From positions 1 to 64,000 of the forward strand of contig SFMU01000001.1 of assembly GCA_004552965.1 (NCBI GenBank): a DNA stretch of 64,000 bases, given 5' to 3'. Every line of letters starts with the position of its first letter. The first letter of the stretch is position 1. The notes below the pieces were generated by a model that had not been told where the DNA came from, searched no databases, and worked only from the letters and a program-made list of their open reading frames with translations. Position numbers and translations under genes: made by a program. This document shows, piece after piece, positions 9,720 to 18,796 of the stretch. Source of the stretch: Bacteroidales bacterium. GTDB taxonomy: Bacteria; Bacteroidota; Bacteroidia; Bacteroidales; UBA932.

Positions 9720-10997
9720 CTAGGAACGCCTTCTTTCCGATCTTTTTATCGCAGGCTCGTTTTCAAGTTCGGCGATGCTGTCGCCCGGATCCACCAGGAG
9801 GACCGGTTTCTCGCTTATGACCGGAATCCGGTTGATTTCCTGGGAAGGCCCGATCGTCGTCATCTTCTTGTCACCGTCCAATATGATCGGTTCATCCTGT
9901 TCGATGACCGGGGAAGTCACGTATTTGAAATCCTTTTTTATGGTGATTACGTTCCCGAGATCTTTCTTTGCGATCTTTGAAAGGTCGTTGACCTTGAATC
10001 CTGTGGCTATCGCCGTAATCTGGATCCTGTCACCTGCTTCCGGGTCTGTGTCGTAGACGATTCCGGTCTTGAACTTGTTGGCATTCCCGGTATATTCCCC
10101 GATCAGCTTGTTGATGGCCGCCAGGTCGTCCATGGTCAGGCCCTTCTCGTTTTTGCCGCAGGTGATGTTGACGAGCAGGTTCTTGGCCGTCTTGAGGTCG
10201 AAGTCGTTCAGAAGAGGAGATTCAAGCGCACCTTTGACGGCATCCTCTATCCTGTTCGTGCCCGTACCGATGCCGCAGCCCATCAGAGCCATTCCGCTGT
10301 TTTCCATCATTGTCTTGATGTCCTGGAAATCGACGTTGATGTAGCCCTTCTTGGAGATGATTTCAGTAATGCCTTTCACGGCAGTCGCGAGAACTTCATC
10401 TGCTTTCGGATAGGCATCATGAATCAGATGGGTGCCGAATTGCTCGTAGATCTTCTCATTGTTGATTATCAGAAGGCTATCCACATTCTTGACCAGTTCG
10501 TGGATGCCATCGATTGCCCTTGAGAGTGTGATTATCCCGTCTGTTTCAGCCGGTATGGTGACCACGGCGACAGTCAGGATTCCTTTTGATTTCGCCATTT
10601 CGGCAATGACAGGGGCGGCTCCGGTCCCTGTTCCTCCTCCCATTCCGGCCGTGATGAACAGCATCCGGGTCTCCTCGGTCATGACAACCTTTTCGATCTT
10701 GTCCTTCGCCTCCAATGCGGCATTCCGGCCCATTTCCGGATCCGTTCCGGCCCCCAGGGAGTTCCTGCCGATGTGGATCTTGGCCTGCACCGGGCTGGCA
10801 TCCAGGGACTGGAGATCGGTGTTGCAGACATAAAAACTGCATCCCTCGATCTTCTCATTGAACATGTAGTTGACGGCATTGCATCCTGCGCCTCCAACTC
10901 CGATGACCTTTATCATGGACTCTATCGGGGCCCAGTCGGTCGGCTCTATAATCCCTATTTCTTCTGTCATGTCTCTGATCTCTCTATCCTTTATCAT
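9720..10997 (-). CDS. ftsZ: Cell division protein FtsZ
   Basis: FtsZ is the tubulin-like GTPase that forms the division ring. The 425-residue protein shows the nucleotide-binding start 'IKVIGVGGAGCNAVN' and the tubulin signature 'GMGGGTGTGAAP' at about residues 118-129. The T7-loop region 'YINVDFQDIKTMM' is also present. A variable linker leads to a basic C-terminus ending KRSERRRS, preceded by 'ENEPAIKR', which may be the peptide that binds FtsA. The start at 10997 overlaps the ftsA stop (ATGA); an alternative ATG lies at 10970. It is the last gene of the dcw cluster. Confidence 0.97.
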   Translation of the reverse strand: MIKDREIRDMTEEIGIIEPTDWAPIESMIKVIGVGGAGCNAVNYMFNEKIEGCSFYVCNTDLQSLDASPVQAKIHIGRNSLGAGTDPEMGRNAALEAKDKIEKVVMTEETRMLFITAGMGGGTGTGAAPVIAEMAKSKGILTVAVVTIPAETDGIITLSRAIDGIHELVKNVDSLLIINNEKIYEQFGTHLIHDAYPKADEVLATAVKGITEIISKKGYINVDFQDIKTMMENSGMALMGCGIGTGTNRIEDAVKGALESPLLNDFDLKTAKNLLVNITCGKNEKGLTMDDLAAINKLIGEYTGNANKFKTGIVYDTDPEAGDRIQITAIATGFKVNDLSKIAKKDLGNVITIKKDFKYVTSPVIEQDEPIILDGDKKMTTIGPSQEINRIPVISEKPVLLVDPGDSIAELENEPAIKRSERRRS

Positions 10998-12658
10998 ACT
11001 TCTTCGTTGTCCATATCGTCAAAGAGGGAGCCCACTGTGTCGCTCATCCTTTCGAACCATTTGAAAGAGCGTTTCTTCTTCTCCTTCTTCTTCTGTGATT
11101 TCTCCCCTGAATGCTCATCTTCGGAATAGCCGAAAAGATTGCCATGCTGGACGTTGGCATATTCCTGGGCGGCAGCTACCGAGGTCTCGATGCTAGGCAT
11201 GCCCTCCTGAGGCTCCGCATTCTCTTCCTGATCGATGTGAGGCAGGGTGTATTCCTTGCCGAACTCCTGCCGTGCCTGCTCCTCCTGCCTGAGGGGTTCC
11301 TGTTGCCCTGCCGGTCCGGTTTGCCTTGCCGGTTCCCTTACCGGCTCCGGATGTCCCGTTTCCCTGACCGGTTCCGGCATCGGAGGCATCACAATCTTAC
11401 GCTTCGTGACCGTTTCCCTGACCGTTTCTGCCGCTCTGACAGGGTCCGTGGTTCTTGGCTGGACAGGAGGTTTGCTTGTGCAGTTGAGACTCTTGTCCAT
11501 CTTTGCGGCATAGATCATACCCATCGTCGTTGCCGCAGAAGCCCCTCTTGCAAGTGCGTTGTCGTCGCAGGTGAAGAACGGCTTAGGAGTTCCGATGGCC
11601 ACAATGCAGCCCGATTCCGCCTTGATGAAGTTCACGATGTTGACGAGATCGACACCGCCTCCGGTAACAACTATTCCGGACCTCAGCTTGTCAGCATAGC
11701 CGCTGTTCTGGATGGCATACAGCAGGGCATCGAGAATCTCTTTCATCCTGGCATCGATGATCTGGGAGATGTATTTGACACCGACCTGTATTCCTGTGTT
11801 GTCGTTGTCGTCGATAATCTTCAGGGTCTTGTTGCCGAATGAAGAAAGCTTATCGTGCATGCAGGCTCCATAGCCTTTCTTGATGTTCTCCGCAAGTTCG
11901 AAGGAAATGCCGCATTCCGACTTGATGTCGTTGGTGACACTGTTTCCACCGAAAGGGATTGCAGAATAGAATCTCATGATCCTGCCCTCGAAGATGGTCA
12001 CGGAACTGACTCCGGCACCAAGGTCGATCAGAGCCACTCCATTCTCCATCTGCTCCTCCTTCAGCACAGCCTTGGCGGTGATTCCGGGCGTGAAATATTT
12101 CTTGGCGATGGAAATGCCCATGCTGTTGAATATGCTGTCGATGTTCGTGGAATGTCTCCTGTTCCCGACGAATACCTTGAAATTGCCTTCCAGGGTTCCC
12201 GCCGTCATTCCCACGATGTCGCTTTCCAGCTCATTCAGACAATCCTCCGTCGAGAAAGACTGGGCGACAGCACCGTAGATGACTTCCGTCTTGCTGTCTT
12301 TCAGGGGATATGTCTGCAGAGCCTCGTTCTTGAGATCCCTGAGTTCCTGCTCAAGGATCGGACTGTCCTCGTTTTCCCTTTCGGTCGAGGCGGACTTGAC
12401 CTCCTGTCTGACGTAGTATCTCGGCAATCCGACGATGACTTCTGAAATCTTTATCTTGAGTTCCTGCTGGGCATTGGTGATGGCCACTCGCAGCACATCC
12501 TCCACCTTCTTCGGATTGAGGACATAACTGTTGCGGATACCCTTTGACGGAGTCTCCCTGTAATAGACAACCTGTACATTCTGACCCTGGATCCTTGCGA
12601 TTCCGACCGCAATCTTCGATGTCCCGAGGTCAACCGATGCTATATATCTCTCTTCCAT
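10994..12658 (-). CDS. ftsA: Cell division protein FtsA
   Basis: FtsA is the actin-like ATPase that tethers FtsZ to the membrane. I placed the start at 12658 ('MEERYIASVDLGTSKIAV'), one base after the ftsQ stop, giving 554 residues. The actin-fold phosphate loops are 'VDLGTSK' and 'LIDLGAGVSSVTIF', and the SHS2 segment lies between them. The extra C-terminal 150 residues are rich in Pro, Glu and Arg ('VREPARQTGPAGQQEPLRQE'), a variable spacer. The end carries 'KKRSFKWFERMSDTVGSLF', a basic amphipathic helix of the kind FtsA uses to bind membrane. Confidence 0.95.
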   Translation of the reverse strand: MEERYIASVDLGTSKIAVGIARIQGQNVQVVYYRETPSKGIRNSYVLNPKKVEDVLRVAITNAQQELKIKISEVIVGLPRYYVRQEVKSASTERENEDSPILEQELRDLKNEALQTYPLKDSKTEVIYGAVAQSFSTEDCLNELESDIVGMTAGTLEGNFKVFVGNRRHSTNIDSIFNSMGISIAKKYFTPGITAKAVLKEEQMENGVALIDLGAGVSSVTIFEGRIMRFYSAIPFGGNSVTNDIKSECGISFELAENIKKGYGACMHDKLSSFGNKTLKIIDDNDNTGIQVGVKYISQIIDARMKEILDALLYAIQNSGYADKLRSGIVVTGGGVDLVNIVNFIKAESGCIVAIGTPKPFFTCDDNALARGASAATTMGMIYAAKMDKSLNCTSKPPVQPRTTDPVRAAETVRETVTKRKIVMPPMPEPVRETGHPEPVREPARQTGPAGQQEPLRQEEQARQEFGKEYTLPHIDQEENAEPQEGMPSIETSVAAAQEYANVQHGNLFGYSEDEHSGEKSQKKKEKKKRSFKWFERMSDTVGSLFDDMDNEEV

Positions 12659-12659
12659 A

Positions 12660-13436
12660 TCACTTTCTGCAGACAATCTGTCCGTCATATTTAACAATCA
12701 CTTTCGAATATGTGTCCTTCCCTCTGGCAGGCGCAATCGTGTTGTAGTATCTTTCGATCCTGCTGAATTTCGCCTCGGGATCTTCAGGCCCGCCGAAGAT
12801 GAACTTCTCCTTTCCCTCGCGGGGGACCATCACGATGTCCCCGTCAGCGTTCACTGTCATCTGGCTGATGTTCTCGGACCACGTCCTGGACTCCTTGATG
12901 AAGTTCACCAGGCGGATCGCCGACGCAAGCCATTCCTTTTCCCTGTCAGTACCCGGCTCTCCCTTGTAGCCGGCAGCGACATCCAGCGGGATGTTCCCGT
13001 CGATGATCGGAACCCTTGACGTGTAGTTGCTCTGAAGCGGGAATATGAAGCCACGTCCGTCGGCATAGAAGCCGTAACTGCCCTTCTGGAATCTCACGAC
13101 CGGCTCTCTCTGGCTGATCCTGACATTGAGGTAGCCATCCGGAGTGGTGTAGGCCTCGGCCTTGAACACAGCGCTCTTGGCATCCAGTATCTCTTCTACC
13201 TTGATAAGGTCCACGCTGTCGAGTCTCTGCCCGATGATGTGTCCGTAATCCGATCTGAGATAGCCTTCGACGTCTTCCTGCGAGACGAAGATGAAGTCAT
13301 CCTCATATTCCACCCTGACCCCTGCGCATGTCTTGAGGCCCTGCTCCTCACTGTTCTTGTTCCAGATGAGAAGGCAGAGCGCTCCGAGCAGCAGAACGGC
13401 TGCAGAGACAATCACGGGTTTCAGTCCTTTCTTCAT
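12660..13436 (-). CDS. ftsQ: Cell division protein FtsQ
   Basis: This 258-residue bitopic protein has a short cytoplasmic start (MKKGLKP), one membrane helix (about residues 8-25) and a periplasmic region with a POTRA-like segment ('FIFVSQEDVEGYLRSDYG'). A stretch with 'VRISQREPVVRFQ' and 'YADGRGFIFP' is typical of the Bacteroidota FtsQ family. FtsQ links the cytoplasmic ring to the septal synthase machinery. It overlaps murC by 4 bp and is followed after one base by ftsA, which supports co-translation. Confidence 0.88.
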   Translation of the reverse strand: MKKGLKPVIVSAAVLLLGALCLLIWNKNSEEQGLKTCAGVRVEYEDDFIFVSQEDVEGYLRSDYGHIIGQRLDSVDLIKVEEILDAKSAVFKAEAYTTPDGYLNVRISQREPVVRFQKGSYGFYADGRGFIFPLQSNYTSRVPIIDGNIPLDVAAGYKGEPGTDREKEWLASAIRLVNFIKESRTWSENISQMTVNADGDIVMVPREGKEKFIFGGPEDPEAKFSRIERYYNTIAPARGKDTYSKVIVKYDGQIVCRK

Positions 13437-14797
13437 TTTCCTATCCTTTCAGACAACAGTTCCACAAGCGGCCTGATGAAGCGGTCGATGTTGCCGGCTC
13501 CGAAAGTCGCAAGGATGTCGACATCTTCTTTCCCGACATATTCAAGCAATTCCTCCTTTGCGAGCAGGACCTTCTCCGGGCAGGTGACTTTGTCGAATAT
13601 GATTTCGGAGGTAACCCCCGGGATCGGTTCTTCCCTCGCCGGGTAGATGTCCAGAAGGATGAGCTTGTCGGCGAGGCTGAGAGCGGCGGCGAAGTCGGCG
13701 GCGAAGTCTCTGGTCCTTGTGAACAGGTGAGGCTGGAATATTGCCGTAAGCTTCCTTCCCGGGAACATGTTCTTGATTGACGAGATGGCGGAGGCAAGTT
13801 CCTTCGGGTGATGGGCATAGTCGTCAATATAGGTCAGGCCGGGCTCGTTGATGTGCACGTCGAGCCTTCTCCTGACACCCTGGAATGTGCCGATGCCCTT
13901 CCTGATGCCTTCCGGACTCACTCCGTGAAGCAGGCAGACTGCTCCGGCGGCGATGCTGTTCTCCACGTTGACCCAACCCGGAACTCCGGTTCTGATGCCG
14001 CAGATCCTGCCCTTCGGGTGGACCAGGTCAAAGGTGTAGTGCCCCAGCTCATCCTTTGTGATGTTCTCGGCGTGGAAATCAGCTGACGTGTCGTCGTAGC
14101 TGTAAGAGAATATCCTGGCTCCGGTGTCGGCTTCCCCCACCGGAAGACCCTTCTTGATGACGAGCTTTCCTGTGACCTTTGCCGCGAACTGCCTGAAGGC
14201 CTTGCAGTACTCTTCGTGGGTGCCGTAGATGTCCAGATGGTCGGCATCCATGGCGGTGATGACTGCGATTGCCGGGCTTAGCTGGAGGAAGGAACGGTCG
14301 AACTCGTCAGCCTCCGCGACCAGGGTCGGGGTCTGGCTCATCAGAAGATTCGTGCCGTAATTCTTCGAGATACCTCCGAGGAAGGCGGAACATCCGTTGT
14401 GGCCCGTGTTGAGAATATGGGCCACCATGGTGCTGGTCGTCGTCTTTCCGTGGGTTCCGGCCACAGCGAGGCAGGTCTGCCCCTGCGAGAGTTCACCCAG
14501 CATGCGTGAGCGCTTGATGAGGGTGTAATTGTGTTCCTTGACATACACGAACTCGCCGAGGGTCTCGGGGATGGCTGGAGTGTACACTACCAGAGTCGAC
14601 TCGACATCCTTGGGAATGAAGTCGATGTCGTCCTCGTAATGGACGTCGATGCCCTCCTTCTCCAGCTCGTGGGTGAGGTCGGAAGGAGTCCTGTCATAAC
14701 CGGCAACCGGATAGCCTTTGAATTTGTAGTACCTGGCTATCGCGCTCATTCCGATTCCTCCGATTCCGAGGAAATATATCTTTTTGTATTCAGACAT
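13433..14797 (-). CDS. murC: UDP-N-acetylmuramate-L-alanine ligase
   Basis: MurC adds L-alanine to UDP-MurNAc with ATP, the first step of stem-peptide synthesis. The 454-residue length is normal. The N-terminal UDP-binding loop is 'YFLGIGGIGMSAIARY', the ATP-binding loop is 'AGTHGKTTTSTMVAH' (about residues 110-124), and 'DDYAHHPKEL' is the conserved Mur-ligase segment. It lies between murG (15 bp upstream) and ftsQ (4-bp overlap). Confidence 0.97.
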   Translation of the reverse strand: MSEYKKIYFLGIGGIGMSAIARYYKFKGYPVAGYDRTPSDLTHELEKEGIDVHYEDDIDFIPKDVESTLVVYTPAIPETLGEFVYVKEHNYTLIKRSRMLGELSQGQTCLAVAGTHGKTTTSTMVAHILNTGHNGCSAFLGGISKNYGTNLLMSQTPTLVAEADEFDRSFLQLSPAIAVITAMDADHLDIYGTHEEYCKAFRQFAAKVTGKLVIKKGLPVGEADTGARIFSYSYDDTSADFHAENITKDELGHYTFDLVHPKGRICGIRTGVPGWVNVENSIAAGAVCLLHGVSPEGIRKGIGTFQGVRRRLDVHINEPGLTYIDDYAHHPKELASAISSIKNMFPGRKLTAIFQPHLFTRTRDFAADFAAALSLADKLILLDIYPAREEPIPGVTSEIIFDKVTCPEKVLLAKEELLEYVGKEDVDILATFGAGNIDRFIRPLVELLSERIGK

Positions 14798-14812
14798 TGC
14801 TGTGGCAAAAGT

Positions 14813-15970
14813 TTACTTGACCAATGAATATATCTCGTCCGCAATCTTCCCGGCGGCATCGGGAAGCGCCATCTTTCCGGCATTCTCCTCCAGGGTGGCA
14901 ATCCTTGCGGGATCCTTCAGCAGTTCCAGCGCAGCGGGCATCATCTTCTCCACCGCCTCGGCGTCCCTGATAAGCAGGGCGGCATCCCTTTTGACCAGAG
15001 CCATCGCGTTGTGTGTCTGGTGATCCTCCGCGACATTCGGGGAAGGAATGAATATGGTGGCCTTGTGGGCGGCGCAAAGTTCCGAGACAGAGCTTGCTCC
15101 CGCTCTGGAGATGACAACGTCAGCTGCGGCATAGGCAAGGTCCATCCTGCCTATGAAGTCGGAGTGACGGATGGCTGAGAGGGCCTCCGGATTCCTGGCC
15201 TTCTGCTCTTCCATGAAAGCATCGATCCCGCTCTTGTAGTACCTTCCGCATTGCCAGAGGACATCCACCCCTTCCATTCCCGGGCAGCCGTCGGCTATCC
15301 ATTTCTTCATGCTCTGGTTCATGCGGCCGCTTCCGAGGCTTCCGCCGACGATGAACAGATGCTTCTTTCCCGGTGTGAGGCCATATTCCTTTTCCCCTTC
15401 TGCCTTCATTTCAGGCGTTGCCGGGACGATGATGCTCCGGATCGGGTTGCCGGTCATCACAATCTTGTCAGCAGGAAAGAACCTCTCCATGCCTTCGTAG
15501 GCGACACAGATCTTCTGCACCCTGTTCCCGAGTTTCCTGTTGGTCAGCCCGGCGAAACCGTTCTGTTCCTGGATGAGGCACGGGATTCCCATGCCGGAAG
15601 CCGCCCAGAGCAGAGGCGCGCTGGCATAACCTCCCACGCCCACAACCACCTGAGGCTTGAACTCCCTGAGGATTTTCTTGGCCTTGAATATGCTGGAGAC
15701 CACTTTGAACGGCACCTGGATGTCGTTCACGATGTTTTTCAGGCTGAGCTGCCTCTGTAGACCCACTATTGGCAGACCGACAATCCTGTAGCCTGCCGCA
15801 GGCACCTTCTCCATCTCCATCTTGCCTTCCGCGCCGACAAAGAGGATTTCAGTCTGCGGATTAAGCTCCTTGAGTTTGTTCGCGATGGAAACAGCCGGGA
15901 ATATGTGTCCTCCCGTGCCGCCTCCGCTTATCATTATTCTTAGACTCTTGTATTCCATATCCTTAGTCAT
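14813..15970 (-). CDS. murG: UDP-GlcNAc:undecaprenyl-PP-MurNAc-pentapeptide transferase
   Basis: MurG adds GlcNAc to lipid I to make lipid II on the inner face of the cytoplasmic membrane. The family glycine loop 'RIMISGGGTGGHIFPAVS' lies near the N-terminus, and the UDP-GlcNAc-binding signature 'VVISRAGASSVSELCA' is in the C-terminal domain. The ATG at 15970 overlaps the ftsW stop by 8 bp; an in-frame ATG at 15958 would avoid the overlap and is also plausible. Confidence 0.96.
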   Translation of the reverse strand: MTKDMEYKSLRIMISGGGTGGHIFPAVSIANKLKELNPQTEILFVGAEGKMEMEKVPAAGYRIVGLPIVGLQRQLSLKNIVNDIQVPFKVVSSIFKAKKILREFKPQVVVGVGGYASAPLLWAASGMGIPCLIQEQNGFAGLTNRKLGNRVQKICVAYEGMERFFPADKIVMTGNPIRSIIVPATPEMKAEGEKEYGLTPGKKHLFIVGGSLGSGRMNQSMKKWIADGCPGMEGVDVLWQCGRYYKSGIDAFMEEQKARNPEALSAIRHSDFIGRMDLAYAAADVVISRAGASSVSELCAAHKATIFIPSPNVAEDHQTHNAMALVKRDAALLIRDAEAVEKMMPAALELLKDPARIATLEENAGKMALPDAAGKIADEIYSLVK

Positions 15971-17396
15971 ATGTTTCTGCTTCCCCGTCTTCTCCGAAGT
16001 CCTGTTCTCCGGTCATCCCGCTTTCGAGCATGTCGAGATCGTTCAGTGAGTTTTCCATCTCATTCGTAGTCTCCCGGTTGATCAGCGGGGCGGCCTTTGC
16101 GGTTTCCCTTTCTATCTTTTTCTTCGCCATGCGGCTGATCGACAGGATGATGCCGAAGGCAAGACAGAACATCAGGAAAGATGATTTTCCGTGGCTTATC
16201 ATCGGCAGGGTCTGACCGGTCAGGGGACCGAGATCGCAGTTGATCATTATGTGCATCATCGCCTGTCCTGTGATCAGGATGACCAGTCCGGCGACGGCTG
16301 TCTTGGCAAAGAGGTTGTCGCAGTTCCTTACAATCAGGGATCCTCTTGCGAGGAGACTGATGTAGAGGATGATCACCAGGATTCCTCCGATCAGGCCATA
16401 TTCCTCGACGATGAAACTGAACATATAGTCCTCGAACATGATCGGGACCACGTATCTCTGTGTACTCTTGCCGGGACCTTTGCCTTTCAGCCCGCCTTCC
16501 TTGATTGCAATCTTCGCGCTGACCGGCTGCTTGATACCGTCGAGGGCATTCCTGAATGCTTCGCTGCCGACCGGATTGTCCCTCATGGTCTGGAAGGCAT
16601 TCTCCATTTTCCCTCCCTCAAGACGGTTCAAGGCCGATTCCACATGAGGGAAAGGCTTCTTCTCACTTACCGAGTTGATTCCGATACAGGCCACCAGAAC
16701 CCCGACGCAGACCAGGATAAGCTGCAGGAAACGTTTGATCCTGATCCCTCCGAGCAGGACAGTGATGAGCATGATGGCGCCGATGAATATTGTCGAGGAC
16801 ATCGAGCCGACCATTATTCCCACGCATGTCAGGAGTATCGGGATGTAGATGTACATGAACTCCTTGACGACCTGCTTGCCGAAGAATGGGTATTTTCTGG
16901 AGAGAAGGTTAGCTATCAGGAACTTGTCGTTCTTGAGCGCGGTCACCGCCCATGCCAGGTACATGACCATTGCGACCTTGACTACCTCGAAGACATGGAC
17001 CTGCAGGCCTCCGATGCGGATGATTCTCCAGGCCTGATTGATGTACAGCGGCTCCAGAGGTCCTATGGCCTTGTGGCTGGCAAGGATTGCCAGAAGACCG
17101 ATCGAAACCGCGAATCCCAGTTGTGAGAAAGCTCTGAATATGGCGATTTTCTTGATGTTGTAGCACACGATTATCACAAGCAGCCCCACGAGGGAGATCT
17201 TGAGCTGGTCGCTGATGATCTCCATCCTGGAGGTTCCCTGCTGGACGGCAAGCATCGAGGTGGACGAGGAGATGGCGACAATGGAGATCAGGATGAGCAG
17301 GAACACTATCATCCAGACCACCTTGTCTCCTTCGAGGGCTTCCACGAAGTTCCAGAGGTTTCTTCTCTCCTTCTTTTCTTTTGCCATGTTCTCCAC
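15963..17396 (-). CDS. ftsW: Septal peptidoglycan polymerase FtsW (SEDS family)
   Basis: FtsW is the SEDS glycosyltransferase that polymerises septal peptidoglycan with its partner FtsI. The 477-residue protein contains about ten hydrophobic segments after a charged start ('KEKKERRNLWNFVEALEGDK'). The conserved SEDS stretches 'AFSFIVEEYGLIGG'-like ('YMFSFIVEEYGLIGG') and 'TGQTLPMISHGKSSFL' are present. An acidic cytoplasmic tail of about 50 residues follows the last helix. It lies 13 bp after murD and overlaps murG. Confidence 0.94.
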   Translation of the reverse strand: MENMAKEKKERRNLWNFVEALEGDKVVWMIVFLLILISIVAISSSTSMLAVQQGTSRMEIISDQLKISLVGLLVIIVCYNIKKIAIFRAFSQLGFAVSIGLLAILASHKAIGPLEPLYINQAWRIIRIGGLQVHVFEVVKVAMVMYLAWAVTALKNDKFLIANLLSRKYPFFGKQVVKEFMYIYIPILLTCVGIMVGSMSSTIFIGAIMLITVLLGGIRIKRFLQLILVCVGVLVACIGINSVSEKKPFPHVESALNRLEGGKMENAFQTMRDNPVGSEAFRNALDGIKQPVSAKIAIKEGGLKGKGPGKSTQRYVVPIMFEDYMFSFIVEEYGLIGGILVIILYISLLARGSLIVRNCDNLFAKTAVAGLVILITGQAMMHIMINCDLGPLTGQTLPMISHGKSSFLMFCLAFGIILSISRMAKKKIERETAKAAPLINRETTNEMENSLNDLDMLESGMTGEQDFGEDGEAETYD

Positions 17397-17409
17397 AATC
17401 TTTCCCGTG

Positions 17410-18750
17410 TTACAGATTCCTTACAGCTTCCTTGAATTTCTCTCCTCTCTCTTCCATGTTCCTGAACAGGTCGAAGCTTGCGCAGCATGGGCTGAGCAGC
17501 ACTACGTCACCGGCCGTGGCGAATCTGCTCGCCTGGGCGACAGCGTCTTCTGCAGAGCGCGTCTCGACCATGTTGTCCTTTCCGACAATATCCTCGAAGG
17601 CCTCGCGGAGCTTTGTGTTGTCCACTCCGAGACAGACGATGGCCTTGACTTTCCGGCGCACCAGATCCTTGAGCACTTCGTAGTCGTTGCCCTTGTCCTT
17701 TCCTCCGGCGATCCAGACAACCGGCCTCTTCTGGCATTCGAGAGCGTACCAGGCGGCATCCACATTGGTGGCTTTGGAGTCATTGATGTAGAGCACGTCC
17801 TTGACGCTGAGCACAGGTTCGAGCCTGTTCTCTATAGGCTTGAAGGTGGCGAGGCATTCCCTGATGGTCTTGTTGTCGATGCCTGATGCCTTTGCCGCGA
17901 GAGCCGCTGCCATCGAATTGTAGATGTTGTGCTTTCCGCCCAGCGCAAGCTCCTTGAGGTAGATGTCACACTCTTCATCATTGTAGCGGACCATGATCCG
18001 GTCTTCCTTGAGGAAGGCTCCCTGCCCGACTTCCTTCTTCTGGGTGAAAGGAAGCATCTTGGCTGTCAGGACTATCTTGCTCAGATGGGCGATGGTGATT
18101 TCGTCATCCGAATCGAAGATGAAGCAGTCCTCCTTGCTGAGGTTCCTGGTGATGCGGAACTTCGATCTGATGTAGTTCTCGAACTGGAAACCGTACCTGT
18201 CCAGGTGGTCCGGGGTGATGTTCATTATGATTGCGATGTCCGGATGGAAATCGTAGCAGTTGTCGAGCTGGAAACTGCTGATCTCCAGAACATAGTAGTC
18301 GAAATGCTCAGTTGCGACCTGCAGGGCGTAGCTCTTCCCGATGTTGCCGCCCAGACCTACGTTGAGCCCGGCATTCCTGAGCAGATAGTAGATCAGGGAA
18401 GTGGTGGTCGTCTTTCCGTTGCTTCCGGTGATGCATATTTTCTTCGCAGAGTCATAGCGCCCCGCGAACTCAATCTCCGAAATGATGCGGATTCCCTTGT
18501 CCGTCACTTTGCGGACCATCGGAACGGTGTCCGGGATTCCCGGACTCTTGATGACTTCGTCGGCGTTGAGTATCAGGTCCTCGGTATGCCCTCCCTGTTC
18601 GAAAGGTATATCCCATTTCCTGAGTTCGTCGGCATAGCGGTCCTCAATCTTCCCGTTGTCTGACAGGAAGACGTCGAATCCTTTGACCTTTGCGAGGACT
18701 GCGGAACCTACGCCGCTTTCTCCACCGCCGAGTACAACTACTCTTGACAT
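17410..18750 (-). CDS. murD: UDP-N-acetylmuramoyl-L-alanine-D-glutamate ligase
   Basis: MurD adds D-glutamate to the growing stem peptide. The N-terminal 'VVLGGGESGVGSAVLA' forms the substrate-binding loop, and 'ICITGSNGKTTTTSLIYYLL' is the ATP-binding loop with its following helix. The conserved late motifs 'YINDSKATNVDAAWYAL' and 'LSPCCASFDLFRNMEERG' are both present. The 446-residue length is typical. It is separated from mraY by 46 bp, the longest spacing inside the cluster. Confidence 0.96.
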   Translation of the reverse strand: MSRVVVLGGGESGVGSAVLAKVKGFDVFLSDNGKIEDRYADELRKWDIPFEQGGHTEDLILNADEVIKSPGIPDTVPMVRKVTDKGIRIISEIEFAGRYDSAKKICITGSNGKTTTTSLIYYLLRNAGLNVGLGGNIGKSYALQVATEHFDYYVLEISSFQLDNCYDFHPDIAIIMNITPDHLDRYGFQFENYIRSKFRITRNLSKEDCFIFDSDDEITIAHLSKIVLTAKMLPFTQKKEVGQGAFLKEDRIMVRYNDEECDIYLKELALGGKHNIYNSMAAALAAKASGIDNKTIRECLATFKPIENRLEPVLSVKDVLYINDSKATNVDAAWYALECQKRPVVWIAGGKDKGNDYEVLKDLVRRKVKAIVCLGVDNTKLREAFEDIVGKDNMVETRSAEDAVAQASRFATAGDVVLLSPCCASFDLFRNMEERGEKFKEAVRNL

Positions 18751-18796
18751 TTCTGTATTCTTTCTTTCAATTGGACATTCATTCTTTCAAACCCCT